Assembly (NCBI RefSeq): GCF_029867415.1
Contig: NC_081183.1
Span: 30,591,806-30,655,805, forward strand
Direction: 5' to 3'
Length of the DNA stretch: 64,000 nucleotides
Source of the DNA: Vicia villosa
Taxonomy: Eukaryota; Streptophyta; Magnoliopsida; Fabales; Fabaceae
Translations under genes and position numbers: made by a program
Shown here: one piece after another, positions 1 through 11,972 of the stretch
How positions within the stretch are numbered: position 1 is the first letter of the stretch
Layout: the number at the start of each line of letters is the position of its first letter
Notes under the pieces: model-generated
Told to the model about the DNA's origin: nothing
Seen by the model: only the letters and a program-made list of their open reading frames with translations
Database searches by the model: none

Positions 1-52
1 ATTACTCTGTGTGATTGAATGATATATTTGGGATTATAAAAGGGGTGTTACA
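1..52. repeat. Terminal fragment of a Ty3/gypsy-type LTR
   Basis: The window opens in AT-rich sequence ending GGGTGTTACA at 43-52. This is the same terminus as the Tekay-type LTR ending at 17440. LINE sequence follows directly. Only the tip is visible, so family and orientation are uncertain. Confidence 0.35.
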
Positions 53-55
53 ACA

Positions 56-1498
56 ACTGCAGCTGGATCATTGGCAATGGAAGTAGTGTCAATTTCTGGC
101 TGGATAATTGGATTGGTGAACCATTGGCTTTCTAATTCAAAATTCCGGATAAGTTCCATTATGCTTTAACTTCCATGGTCAGGGATTGGTGGAAGAATAA
201 TGCTTGGTCAATAAATAGAAACATTCAAGAGCCCATTCCTAATCTTCTAAGCACAATTTCCAGATTCTCCATTCTAGAGGTGGATGTCCCTGATGCCGTT
301 GTTTGGAGGAACAACACTAATGGACACTTGACTATCAAGGATGCTTATAATGAAATTGTTAAACCCTGTCCTTCGATTTTCTGGTTTTCTTTCCTGTGGG
401 ACAAGGATTCTCTTCCTTCGCACTCTATGCTTGTTTGGAGATTCATTCATAATAAAATACCTACTGATGAAAACTTAAAGCAATGAGGCTTCTCCTTCCC
501 CTCAATGTGGAGTCTCTGCCTTGCTCAACCGGAAACCTCTGCTAATCTTTTCTTTGATTGTGGGTATGTCAAGAACCTGTGGAAGTGGCTGGTAAACCTT
601 CTTCAACTGAAATTTTCAGTCAGTTGCCTTGAAGATTGCAGGAAAGTTATTGATAGCAACTTGTCTCCTTAGGCCTATTTTGTTGCTAAAGCTTGCGTGG
701 TTGGAATTTTCAACCATGTCTGGACTGCTAGGAACAAAGCCAGATTTGAAGACTTGCGTATTCACTAGAAAACTTGTATTTCTATGATCACTACTCTTGT
801 GCAAATGGTTGGAAACAACACCAATAGAAGCTCAAACTCGTCTATCTCAAACTTTACCATGCTCAAAAGTCTTAGTATCAACATAAAGCCTAGAAAGATT
901 CTGAATAATGTGAATGTTCTTTGGTCTCCCCCCACTTATGGCTGGATTAAATGCAATGTTGATGGTGTTGCAACTGGCTCTCCTTGGAGTTCTGCGTGTG
1001 GTGGAATATTCCAGGATCATAAGGCTCTCTATGTTCTCAGCTTCAGCGCTTTTTTGGGCAATGAATATCCGAAAATGGCGGAATTCTTAGCTGTTATTAT
1101 GGCTTTGGAAAGAGCTAAGGATCTTCGTCTCTCAAAACTTTGGATAGAAATGGATTGCACTCTTGTTGTTCATGCTTTTAAGGACCGTTACTTTGTGCCT
1201 TGGAAAATCAAATCTCGTTTGCTTGTGTGGGGCGTATACGATTACCATAGATTTGATGATCACACACATTTTTAAAGAAGCCAATTTTTGTGCGGATTTT
1301 CTCGCTAGTATTGGATTAAGGAACAAAGTTACAACTTGGTACAACAATATCCATCAAGATATCATAAGTGAGTACTTGTTAGACAAGAAGGGTACCCCTA
1401 AGCTTAGACTTTGTCGTTAAGGTGTCTTGGCTTGGCCCCCCTGTGTATTTTGTTCTCCTTTTTGTTTAATGATATCTTTTCCTTTTGGCTAAAAAATA
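56..1498 (+). pseudogene. LINE (non-LTR retrotransposon) 3' end: zinc-binding RT C-terminus and RNase H, decayed
   Basis: One plus-strand frame from 58 to about 1240 reads as the C-terminal part of a plant L1-type reverse transcriptase polyprotein. It starts with an IIGNGSSVNFWLDNW segment, continues into the zinc-binding RT C-terminal domain (LWDKD...MLVWRFIHNKIPTDENL at 385-475, then NLFFDCGYVKNLW), and ends in an RNase H domain. The RNase H opens at about 930-960 (GWIKCNVDGVATGS, first catalytic Asp), with EFLAVIMALERA near 1080 and WIEMDCTLVVHAF near 1140. In-frame stops occur near 133, 484, 670 and 766. After about 1240 the homology (IFKEANFCADFLAS) moves to another frame, ending at 1420. 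A T-rich 3' UTR ends in an A-rich stretch at about 1490-1498, as expected of a LINE tail. The endonuclease and RT core are absent. It is non-functional. Confidence 0.85.
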
Positions 1499-1654
1499 AT
1501 ACAATTTACAAATATTTTTTATTTTATTTCATCCTTTTTATTTTATTTCTAGTATATTGAATTATTTCTACAATATGTAAAACATTTGATTTTAGTCTTT
1601 TTATTACAAATACGATAAAAATAAAATCAAATATTTACAAATTACTGAGACTAA

Positions 1655-1835
1655 AACAAGAGAAAATGACTAATGCACTGATAATGTAAAATATTTTTAC
1701 AGTGTCAACCAATCACCACCATGTATCCAATTAAACAGTTTTTTATTTTAAAAAAATTTAATGACACGGCAGATTAATGATTTTCTATTAGATGACAGTC
1801 TAAAATTATTTTACACTGTCTAAAATTTAATGACA
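1655..1835. mobile_element. Degenerate MITE with TIR-like ACAGTGT/ACACTGT ends
   Basis: The left part reads ATGCACTGATAATGTAAAAT with TTTTTACAGTGTCAACCAAT following. The right part contains ATTATTTTACACTGTC in inverse sense. The motif around CAACCAATCA and CATGTATCCAATTA is shared with the element at 7308-7483, so both belong to one AT-rich MITE family. The internal segment AATTTAATGACACGG occurs twice (about 1756 and 1827), so the copy is rearranged. Ends and TSD are not resolved. Confidence 0.5.
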
Positions 1836-2325
1836 CGGAAGATTGATGATTTTCTATTTTGGTTTTGTATTTTATTTAAATTTGTTTCGGGACCTTTGAC
1901 CTAAAGATAGAGAGATCCAATCACAAGAAAGCTCAATCAAAAGACACGTACACTGAATTTCTGAAGATTGAGATTGAGTGGCTCGCAGTCATAAAGGCAA
2001 CACCTAATATTTGCCCTAAAATAATTGTCAGCAGTTAGATTTAATCAAAAGCCTCTTATTCCACGTCTCATGATCCAAGGTGGTTATAATCACCTTTCAT
2101 ATATAGAGTTCTACATGAGCTAACATTTAGGTATTCTCTCCATTCTCACACTCAAATTATTTCTCATTCATTTATTAACTTAGAGATTATAGTGTTAATT
2201 TTGTAAATTCATCCCTCTACTGCATCTAAAGCACATTCCACCGTGGAACCCCCTATTTCACTATGTCATTATTTATTACTAAATGTTTCATGTTAGACTT
2301 TGATATGGTAAGTATCACATATTTC
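1836..2325. other. Non-coding AT-rich spacer
   Basis: No reading frame or repeat of known type is visible. It separates the MITE debris from the small solo LTR. Confidence 0.6.
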
Positions 2326-2518
2326 TGTTGGGTGCAAGTTAAAGTTTCACATTGCCTATGAATGAGTTGAATGTTAGATTTATAAAAAAGGGATCTCATT
2401 CACCTAACACCTTAAGGTTTTAAGTTGAGATGTGGTGTCTTCCTCTCTTGTGGTCCTGGAGCATTGGTTCATCCTGTTATAGGATATGAGGAAATCTCAC
2501 ATTGCCTATTTTCCAACA
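2326..2518. mobile_element. 193 bp TRIM-like solo LTR with 5 bp target duplication
   Basis: The segment begins TGTTGGGTGCAAG and ends TTTTCCAACA, giving the TGTTGG/CCAACA inverted termini expected of an LTR. It is flanked by a perfect 5 bp direct repeat, ATTTC at 2321-2325 and ATTTC at 2519-2523. Length, termini and TSD fit a solo LTR of a terminal-repeat retrotransposon in miniature. It contains two CACATTGCCTAT motifs, near each end. No internal domain or second LTR is present. The family name is not recognised. Confidence 0.7.
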
Positions 2519-2559
2519 ATTTCATCCCACCAAACTGATTATAGGGACATACATATTCT

Positions 2560-2712
2560 GGGGAGCCTGGAGTTTAAACTTAAAAGAATGAACTGATTAG
2601 GGACCTGGTGAGCCTGGAGTTTAAACTTACATAAGTTCAAATATTCTGAATGTTGCAAATATTTGAACTTAAAAGAATCACACATGTTGCAACATTCAGA
2701 ATTTTTCCATGT
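2560..2712. repeat. Local direct and inverted duplications
   Basis: GAGCCTGGAGTTTAAACTTA occurs twice, near 2562 and 2610. An inverted pair AGTTCAAATATT/AATATTTGAACT spans about 2634-2672. TTCTGAATGTTGCA is repeated in inverse sense near 2690-2703. This looks like small-scale duplication or inversion; no mobile element is identifiable. Confidence 0.55.
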
Positions 2713-3417
2713 CAAAATTACAATGCCCAATAAAAATTCTTATTTAATGACTTGTAAGCTAAACAGAAGACAAAAACATGGAATAGTACATTTCCAAAAG
2801 TTTTTGAAACACTAGTTATTATTATTATTATTACTATTTTTCCAAAATATAAATTTTATTATAACTTCAAATTTTTTAGGTGCCTTGTTTATCCTTTTCT
2901 AGTTTTCTTTGTCCAGTGATGTTGAAACTTAAGAGAAACAAATGAACGAGATTGAGTCGAAATAATAAATAATATACTAATAGTTTACATTATTTTATAA
3001 TTAAATATATTATACAAATAATTACATTTTTATTTATATTTCTTTTTCTATTAATATACTAATTTTTATACTAAAATAGTTACATCATTTAGTAAATATA
3101 TCTAACTTTCTTTTCTTTTATTTTTTTATCCACTTTCATTCAATCAAACATTTAGCGTATCAATCTTTACCTACTGTCCCATTCACAGATACATTTACAG
3201 TAGTACATAATCCTTAATCAGTAGTATATAATCCTCAATCATGAAATAAATTAATAAACTATAAAGTTGTACATAAATGACTTAAAAGATTTTAAGTCTT
3301 TACAAAAATAGTATAATAGGTGTACTAAAATATTGATATCAAACTCAGAACTTCTGCAGGTTAGCTAGTAAATGATGCAAAGAAAAGAACCAATTGTCTT
3401 TGTGGGGGAGAAAAGAG
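2713..3417. other. AT-rich 3' flank of the GEX1-like gene
   Basis: No coding potential is seen. The segment includes an ATT microsatellite near 2815-2835. Sequence next to 3417 probably includes the 3' UTR of the minus-strand gene, but no poly(A) signal was assigned with confidence. Confidence 0.5.
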
Positions 3418-5672
3418 TTAATGTAACCGGTTGCGCAAGCGCAAATTATAACTTTTTGTATTTTGAGAGATTATGATTGAATTTTCTGCAACTTCTTCTG
3501 GAATTATAAAGTCGGGATCATCCAGATCATTGACATCTTCAGATAAATCGTTATCTATCCATTGCGACCAATTTATATCGTCATCATCATTATCGAGGTT
3601 TGAAGACGTCTCTTCTATATTTTGAATGTTGTTAATCTTGTTAACTAGTGTTAGTAGCATTTGATGGTTCATCCTTTCAAAGTCTCTGCATAGTTATTAA
3701 CAATCAATTCTCAGATATTTTTCATATTTGACATAGAATATACATATAAATAGAAAACTATTCTCATTTTTTCACTTACTTGTATGTGCAAATTGCGTAT
3801 AAAAGTTGAGCCAAAGCCGCTACCATGAAAAGTAACCTCACTTTGTTGATTATCCATGTTTGTTTCTCCATGTTGTCGTCGCTTATTAAGCGAATAAGTA
3901 ACACTTCAGTCATGAGAGTAGCACAAAGTTCTGAAAATAACATTCCAATCGACATCATATAATGTTTAATCGATAATAACTTGGACGCTAAGAAACTATA
4001 AGCATTAGTTAGTATACTTACCAATGTAAAGTAAAGGTCTGATATTATAGGTCAGTTTCGTGCTAGTCAACATAAAGACGACAAAGATCGATATGAAATA
4101 AATGAAGAAAGCTTTAATCACTCTTGATTCGAGCAACATGGCATTTTGTAGAGCAAAAAGTTTATCCAATGCAACAAACATAGTAGCTTGTTTTGCTTCA
4201 AAGGATTCCTATAGAATACAAATATAAAAAAAAAAATCATTAAGATTCATGAGCATAATGAGCATAAACACCTAAAAATCAATAGGACGGAAAAGTTGCA
4301 AACCTGAGCAGACAATATTGTTTTCGAATTTTCCATTAACCTATCATGTAGCCCTTGAATTTGTTCTTGCCTCTTTAGAAGCTCTTCTTGTTGCCTATGT
4401 CCATATTCTGCAAAATATTGTAGGCTTTTCCTACATTTCACCAATCATGAGGTTAACATTTTGTGAAATTAAAAATTAAATCTCTAGCATTTAATCAATC
4501 TTACCGGCTTTCTTCTAGTGCTTTGAATTGAACTTCATTCAATGAATTTAGACCCTTGAGTGCGGTGGATTGTCCGTCTAAAAGAAGTTGTTGTTTATCT
4601 AAAGAGATCCCGGCCATGTTTCCAATATCTTCGGCTTTGTTTTGTAAATTGTTCATCTTCGATGACATTGCATCACCAACTTTGATCACCTCATTCTCAA
4701 TCTCAATGGCTTCATCTCTCAACTTTTCGATTTCCTTGCCCAAATAGCTATAAGATTCTTTAAGCAAAGCGACTCCATCCTCTAAATTCCTCTTCATGTC
4801 CTCTTGCCCTTCTTTTAGTTGCAACTGTGATGCTGCAATTTTCGTAGTTTGCTCATAGACACTCTTAGAATGTGTTAATACCACATCAATATCGCCTTCC
4901 ACATTCTTGACAGTTTGTGCTACGAGCTGCGTGTGGCTATTAACCGATTCAAGAGATTCAGAAATTTGTTTTGAGCCTTGTAATAGATAATCCGATTTCT
5001 CTTCAATGTTATCTAACTTGTCCTCGACATATTGAGCCGAACTCTTCAATTCAGTCACTAGTCTCTCGGTTTCATGTTTGAATGCATGTGTCCTGTATAA
5101 GTACAAAGTTAGTTCAAGTTTGATAAAAACAGTAAATAGAATCACGAAACAATACGAGAGATTGAAACAAAAAAATCACTTAACTGTAATTGATAACAAA
5201 TGGAATTGGTTTCGAGGTAGAATTCAAGGTAAACCTTATGAGCAAGATCATCTAAGTTTCGCAGGCATTTAGCAATCGGTGTTTTTGAGTCGCAATGAGG
5301 AAACGAAGCTCGGCCCGAATCTCTTTGAAAACAATCACTTAAATGCCAAGCTAATCTAGATCTTTTGTCATTAGTAGCCAAAATCTCGGAACACCCGGCG
5401 AAAAGATTTTTATAAGCGTTTTGCCAACAAGCATTTGATCCAACCATTTTGTTCTTAGCATTCTGTACTAGTTTTACTCCCTTTGGATCATTGAAAGGTT
5501 CGACTGAGAATTCGGCACTCGAACCTCTAAAATTTGCTTGATTTTCGTAGGTATTCTCACTAGAATGACTTTCTTTAGATGATGAAAACCAACTCCATGA
5601 TTTACATCTTAATGAGAAAGAAAGCAAAATAAGGAGAAAAAACCAAACCCTATGATCATCCATTTGAGACAT
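3418..5672 (-). CDS. GEX1: GEX1 / KAR5-like nuclear fusion membrane protein (six exons)
   Basis: Six minus-strand exons join in one frame: 5672-5185, 5092-4505, 4430-4304, 4208-4022, 3930-3780 and 3685-3418. They total 1809 nt (602 aa plus stop), close to the Arabidopsis GEX1 length as I recall it. Every intron has GT/AG ends, and the phases (2, 2, 0, 1, 2) restore the reading frame exactly. The protein opens with a hydrophobic signal peptide (VWFFLLILLSFSLRC). A Cys-containing luminal domain follows (NACWQNAYKNLFAGC...LSDCF), then a long coiled-coil region in exon 2. Membrane segments lie in exon 4 (AFFIYFISIFVVFML) and exon 5 (LLFMVAALAQLLYAI), with an acidic tail ending SYNLRLRNRLH. GEX1 is known in Arabidopsis as a gamete and embryo nuclear-envelope protein related to yeast Kar5, which acts in karyogamy. 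No frameshift or stop is seen, so it appears functional. It is the only host gene in the window. Confidence 0.93.
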
Positions 5673-7307
5673 TCTAAGAATTGGTGAGAGATTAAAAACT
5701 AGAAAGAATAACTGCTATATGTCTTTCACAGCACACCACAAGTTTGACGGGGAAGAAGCAGTGAAGGAACAAATCTTGCCGGAGAAGTTGACGCCGGTTA
5801 AGGCAGTGGTCTATGCGAAGAACAGACAGTGACAGTAGCGTACCGTAGAAGATGAAGAAGAAGCGGAAAAGGACCGTTTTCCTTCTTAATTTATGTCTCT
5901 ATCCTTCGTGACTTTTGAAATTTTTGATCACTATTCCAATTTATAGAAAACCCAAAACTTGGGACTCAAGAAACAATACTGTCGGTTAAAAAAAATAATA
6001 ACATATGAGCAACTTTTTGGTTTTTATTCCTTTACCATTATTGGGTTCTAATTATTTCATGACTTTTCTTTTTCTAAAATCAAATATTTGATGTTTTTTT
6101 TTCAATATAGATAATTATTTAAAATAATTTATATCCCATCATGGAAGGGATCTTTAGAATCATGATTTTCTAAATAACGTTGAATTAAAAAAAAATTACA
6201 TATAATTGAGTGTAATTTTTTACATATTATTTGTCAATTTAACCTTTTAAAATTGAAAAGAAGTGTTGTAAAGATAAAACAAAAAAATAATAATTTTATA
6301 GTGAAAAATTAAAATAGTGGATAGTGTATATGCAAAACTAAATTAATAATAATAAAGTAAAATACTACATTTTATAATTATTTTTTTATACATAGACTAA
6401 AAAAATAGATAAAGATACTTTTAAATAACGTACATTTGATAACTAAATCAGAATGAAATATATATTAAAAAAACAATTAAAAAATATGAAACCAATAATA
6501 GATATCATTAAATAAAAGATTTAATTACGGTTTTGGTTCTCATATTTTACTTATTTATAAATTTTATCATTTTATTTTAAATATAAATAATTTTGACCCT
6601 CTATTTTATATTTAAATAGTTTTGATTTCTCTCATACTCTTGAACTTAAAATTAACGATGTTTTTATTTTTATTTTTTAAATTATAAGTTATTTGTAAAA
6701 CATGATAAATTATCTTATATAAATTTATTATAGAATTTTATAGATAAAAATATAAATTAAAAACTAAAAATTTCATCAACTTAATATGAAAAACATAAAA
6801 AAAGACAAAACTATTTAGATTTAAAATAAGGAAAATAAAACTGTTTAAATTTAAAATATGAAAATCTATTTCGTGAATCAGCTAAAATAAAATAGAATTT
6901 AATTAAAATATAAAAAAGTTCTACATCGTCAATAAATCTAAATCGTTAATTTATTAAAATTATTTAATTTTTATTTTAATTTTTAAAAAAATAATTTATT
7001 TGAATAGTAATAATTTATTGATTGTGCATACTAATTAATTTAAATAAAATAAAAGACTAGAAATTGTAATTTTGTCTAAATAAAATAAAGATATTTAATT
7101 TATATTTGAGAGCCACCGCAATGCAATGTCCAAAAACAACTCAAAGAAAGTGCCGGTATGAAAAACAACGAAGGAACCTTGAGAATAATGAATCCAAACA
7201 GGCAAACGATATCATATACTACAAAAATAAAATAAAATAAATTATGTTTCGGACACTACCTATGCTATCACTATAGTTAATAGAGTTTAAAGGTAATAGT
7301 TTAAAGG
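5673..7307. other. GEX1 upstream region and AT-rich spacer
   Basis: The first 200-250 bp (GAGA- and GAAGAAG-rich, to about 5890) are the likely 5' UTR and proximal promoter of the minus-strand gene. No TATA box is assigned. From 5900 to 7300 the DNA is very AT-rich and non-coding. At about 6519-6905 a weak inverted relationship exists between TTTTGGTTCTCATATTTTAC and the region near 6860-6880 (AATATGAAAATC). It suggests a decayed MITE, but the ends are not defined. Confidence 0.5.
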
Positions 7308-7483
7308 TAGTGCACTGACAGTCATAAATTAACTTTACACATAGTCACATACAACCAATCAAAATTCTTATATTTATCATGTCATATTAGTTTTTTAAAA
7401 TTAAAATTATATTTTAATTGGATACATGATTGTGATTGGTTGACAGTGTAAAAATATTTTACACGGTCAATGCATATCCTTTT
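7308..7483. mobile_element. AT-rich MITE with imperfect TIRs
   Basis: The left end GTGCACTGACAGT...ACTTTACAC pairs imperfectly with the inverse of the right end, GTGTAAAAATATTTTACACGG followed by TCAATGCATATCC. AACCAATCA is present in both arms. The internal CATGATTGTGATTGG segment matches, in inverse, part of the element at 1655-1835. No transposase is present. The TSD is not resolved. Confidence 0.6.
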
Positions 7484-7979
7484 TTCTCTCGTTAATATTA
7501 CAATCTATAATCCAATGGCTAAATAACAAGTAAATTAAGATTTTCTAAGCGTTGGACTGCTGCAAGCAAGGGGTATTCGGGATTCGATTCTAATCGTCTA
7601 GAATTTAATCTTTAATTACATTATTTATTAATTTATTTATAAATAAGTTGTTGATATTTATAAATTAATAATTAAAAAAAATCAAAATGAAACAAAAAAA
7701 TTTATGACTGAAATCAATTCTCCCTCTTTCTTTTTTGGGGGTGAATTTAGAAAAGAAAATTATGTAAAAATACATATTTCTTCTTCACGAATATTGGTTG
7801 GTTTTGATCTTTCTTAGAACCAATCAATTATTTTTATGACGTTGAGTTTTTTTAATTTTATATTAAATCGAAGTCACCAATTATCTTAAATTCTCATGAG
7901 TTTTTTTTATTACAAATATTACCTTTAATATCTAAAATTGTTTCGAGGTCGAACGAGAAAGAAGAAATGTTGAAGGAAT
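7484..7979. other. Non-coding spacer with one B-box-like motif
   Basis: AT-rich, with no coding frame. GGGATTCGATTC near 7570 resembles an RNA polymerase III B box, and TGGCTAAATAAC near 7516 weakly resembles an A box. The evidence is too weak to call a SINE. Confidence 0.4.
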
Positions 7980-10087
7980 GAGCTCTTTCGCTACGGTGAC
8001 AGGAGCTTGTGGTGGGGCGGAGAAGGAAGGACCTAAAGATTAGCATTCTAACGCCAAATTCAGCGGAGTCTTTGAGAAGCAGTATGAGATAAGAGTGAGA
8101 TAATGCCTGAAATGACGCGTCGTTGAACTTATATATGGTAGATAGTTAAAACTGCTTTTGTCTAACCCAACATGAGATTCAGGGAGTCATTCGATCATAT
8201 TCAATGGTGGATGATGCACTAGTAGTTGGGATAAGTGTCCGACTTTTGATAAGATCCCTCATGTTCCTTTATCCGTTAAATGGGGATCTCATACTTGGGT
8301 CTTCTTCTTAAGGCATGTGATCGACCCAAAACAATTTCGCCCCATGTCCTTGTTGATATTTGGTGAAGCCAGGATTAACATTATTGAGCCGCCCTATAAT
8401 GTCATCATGTTATCCCCGGGCTAGCCTTCGATTCACAAAAGAGGAAGTGGAAAAGTCAGATGAGTGAAGTAGGTAGCCTTAAGAACATGCACATTAAATG
8501 ATAGTCTTGCCATTGATAATTTTTACACTTCTACCTCTACATGTGGCTTCGAGCCTATAGGGTAGGGAGTGTCGCTGCCATTTAAAAAACTCAAATGCAC
8601 TTTCTGAACTTCCATCTATTTTGGACTATAGATTCTTCCTTGCCTCTTTATATAAAGGTGGTTCATTCCCATGAATCATTTTTTGCCCCTTTTTCAAGCA
8701 TTTTTCTTCTTCTTACCAATTCCATGTTGTTATTTTGTGAGTTCATACGATAGTTTGACCAGTTTTCATATTTCTTCTTTCTTGATTTTGCATTCCACAG
8801 TTACTTTTATGTTAATAGGTGATTTTATCAATGCCTCATTCACTATCTCCACATTTTTCTGAAGTAATATTTCTCTCTTTATTCCACTATTATTATTCCC
8901 ATTTTTTGTTAGTCATGGCCAACTAAGAAAATCCAAACCCTAATTTCATGGATTTATCCAATGGTGACAATATAAGTGATTCTTCGCACATTGGAGTAAC
9001 TGACCCTAACGTTAGTAATATTTATGAGGATTGTGGCAATGAACCTAGGGATTTTAAAACGATGAAGACCTAAAGGGGCCAGCAGAGAAAGATGAGGGGG
9101 TAATCCACTCAGGCTTGACATTAGAGAGGTTGGACCGGGTTTTTCCTTCCCTGAAATACGCATGGTAAAACAAAAGATAGTTGAAGAGTATCAAGATGAC
9201 TCTAGGGATCACCCCTACATTAAAGCATCTAAGACTCGGAATGGCATGAAACCTAGCACCGGCGAAGTTAGGCAGTACCTTGAATCCCCGAGGACACTTT
9301 AAAACTCATGGTCGTGAGGCACATTCAACCATATGTGTTCTTCTAAAGGGTTCCTCGTACTGCTCTCTTGTTCAGAGCATCCGAGATGTGTAGATATATT
9401 CCCAAATATTGGAATCACCAGCATTTCATGGAAACTCCAAACAACTATGGTTTTTCCTCTAGACAACTTGTCACTGGAAAAAAAGGCTTAAAGGTTGACC
9501 TTATATCATTCTGGAAGAGCCGAGCTTTATGGAAGGGGTTTGTCCGTCAAATGTATCAATGTATTATCAAAAAGGTAATATAGCATAATTTCTAGTGGAG
9601 GTGGCCGATGAACAAGAAATGAGGGACATCTTTGGTGAGGAGAGAGAATTAGATTTTTAGATATGTCTTCACTATTACTTTAGTATTTTTTCTAAATTTT
9701 GTCCTTATTCTATTTTGCAGACAACATGAAAATAATCAATAAGAATTAGGAATTAGTGAAAAATATCCCCAACAAGTGTAGTTCGAATAGAAAGGCCCAT
9801 TGAGTCAAGACCAACTGTATTTTGAGGCTCAAAGAAATATGTGAAGGTAAATTAGGGTGTATATCCATCAAAGAAAGTTGAAGACGACTCCTCGAGTAGA
9901 GACAAATAAAATAATTCAATCCATGAATTTCCTTTGAAAATATCCAAGCACACGATGCCTGAGGTTGAACTGTTTTCAAAAGGTAGGGGAATCAAATTGT
10001 AGTTTCTCTAAGATTGGCATGCAATTTGGTAAAACCAACCTAGCTGAAACATGTCAAATAAAATGCCATATCATTCAGTTTTCAACA
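7980..10087 (+). pseudogene. Decayed transposable-element-derived region, family unknown
   Basis: Several plus-strand fragments read like pieces of one plant transposon protein, but stops and shifts are frequent. A TATA-like TTTATATAAAGG lies at about 8649-8660. A potential start region near 8914 (ATGGCCAAC followed at once by TAA) leads into a Ser/Asn-rich segment. A fragment at 9368-9583 contains FWKSRALWKGFVRQMY. Codon-like composition differs from the AT-rich spacer before it. I do not recognise the family; a Ty3/gypsy or plant mobile-domain origin is possible. The same element seems to resume after 10915. Confidence 0.4.
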
Positions 10088-10914
10088 TGTTGAACAAGAT
10101 GTCGTAACATTACAGGTTTGACATCGTGTTTACTGGGGCGTGCTTGCTGGAGCTGATCTGTCAAGTATATCAGCTGTTTTGTTAGCTACATAATATTGTG
10201 GAATATTCAGTTAGCTTATGTGTATCCAAGATCGACTCAACCAGAGATATTTGTTGGTTTTCACAATCTCTATAATATGAGACAATTTAGGAAAGATTGG
10301 ATTAAAAACCTATTTTCTTGGAGATCAAGCAACAGACTTTGTGCAGACTCCTTGCTGCAGTTTTAGGCCCAATTCAGTCAATACTAATTCTATAAATAGA
10401 CTAGCCTAAACCTAGTTTTGAGTGGAACTGATATTTGTATTTTTAGGGTTCTAGGAATCCTTATTTTAGTTGTGTTGTAAGTTCCATGTTGTGTTCATTC
10501 ACAAACCTGTAGGTGTTGAATGGTGTTTAATCTTCGAAGCTGTTAAGCAAGGAGGGTAGTGTCAGTTCTCATAAGCTTTTAAGCATTGATAATTGTGTGT
10601 CTTGGAAAAGCGTCTTCTACTTTTAATTGTTTGTGGTGTTTGTCACGGGTTGTGACTGTGGGGATTTGAGGAGGGCCTCATACCTAGATGAGTCTTAGGT
10701 AGAAGTCATAGGAAGGGTAGTAATTAAGTGAGAAGTTATAAACGGGGGAGTTTAACTTCGAATTGATAATATTGTATATTGATTTCATCCCTGGCTTGGT
10801 AGCCCCCAGAGTAGGAAGGTTGTTCCGAACTGGGTAAATAATTCCTTGTGTCTTTTACCTTTCTGCACTATTTTTCGTTACTACTGCCATCTTGCTCCAT
10901 AAACTTTATCAACA
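10088..10914 (+). mobile_element. Candidate LTR (Ty1/copia-like), 827 bp
   Basis: The block begins TGTTGAACAAGATG and ends TTTATCAACA, giving TGTTGA/TCAACA termini. Composition differs from its flanks. It sits between two stretches of the same decayed element, as an insertion would. No PBS, internal domain or matching 5 bp TSD was found (CAACA on the left, GATAT on the right). The solo-LTR interpretation is therefore tentative. Confidence 0.4.
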
Positions 10915-11750
10915 GATATTTGTATCGTGACACCTCATTCGACATCACATATCTGATACTAGAATTTCACAAAGTGTGCCATCCTCCTTCTCAATGAAGC
11001 ATTTTATCCTTACCAAGGGGCCTCGTACTATCAAAAGTTCAAGCCTTTTGCTTAAAGGATACTACACATACTTTTAACGATCAACCGAGACGGCCTGACA
11101 GGAGGCGATGTCGGGAATGTCCTACTAAGTGTATCGGGATGCATTTGTGTTGTCTTTTGCTGCTTTTTTTCTGAAGGTATATCTTGGCTTCATATAGCCT
11201 AAAGAGGGAGAAGAAATTTTTGAGGAAAAACTCGACTACATCTTTCTTGAACGGGCTGCGCTTCAAAAGGAGTTGGCTCAAACAAATGAGGGACTTGCTT
11301 CTTCGGAAAAATAGATGGAAGAGCACAATACCCGTTTTTCTTTGGCTGCTAATGTCAAGTTTCAAGAGAGGTTGTTGAAATATAAATTGAAGTCTCTCTG
11401 AAAGGTCCAAGTTTCGTTGGCTAAGCTCAAAAACAAAGGAAAATCTCGATTAAAATATGCAGTGGAAAACAAAAATTTTCCTTAAGTTGATCCTTACAAA
11501 TTTGCATGATCATTGATAGAATTGTTATCTCTTGTGGAGATGTATTGTTGATGCATAATCTAGAGAGCGATCAACATCGCTGAATGAACACAACACTTTT
11601 ACTCAGTGAAAACGAATAAAGTGACTTCAATCTCAGTGCTACCTATTCTGAATGAAGAATTTGAAAGAAAGAAAATACGACTAGGGTCTCATAAACTATC
11701 AAATGTTAATAATTCAACACAAGGCTTGTTTGGGCTACAAGTGGAACAAG
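10915..11750 (+). pseudogene. Decayed TE fragment with coiled-coil coding trace
   Basis: Around 11190-11400, combined plus-strand frames give a Glu/Lys/Gln-rich, coiled-coil-like segment, for example ERLLKYKLKSL just before a stop at about 11400. No frame is open throughout. It looks like the continuation of the element seen before 10088. No function is assigned. Confidence 0.35.
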
Positions 11751-11972
11751 CCCTCTTAAGTGCACCATACCTTACATTGTATTGTATTCCACTTAAGTGC
11801 ACAATACCTTATTGATTGCGGTATTCAACTTAAGTACATTGTGTCTTAGAGTTTTGTGTAACTCAATTAAGTACATAGTACCTTACATTGTTCTATACTT
11901 TACTTTAGTACACCGTACCTTATGGTGTTCTGTAATTCACATAAGTAAATCGTACCTAACGGTGTATCACGT
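11751..11972. repeat. Degenerate 37-bp minisatellite, about six units
   Basis: Successive units of about 36-38 bp share a core CTTAAGTGCAC.ATACCTTA followed by a T/G-rich TTGTATTGTATT-like part. Cores begin near 11755, 11794, 11830, 11866, 11904 and 11941. Units differ by many substitutions, so the array is old. Short overlapping plus-strand frames inside it only reflect the repeat. Confidence 0.65.

Noticed and set aside
7510..7600. tRNA-derived SINE
   Set aside because: Only a B-box-like motif is convincing; the A box is weak, and no 3' tail or TSD was found.
8671..8862. Small Phe-rich ORF after a TATA-like motif
   Set aside because: Lies within decayed element sequence; composition is low complexity and no homology was recognised.
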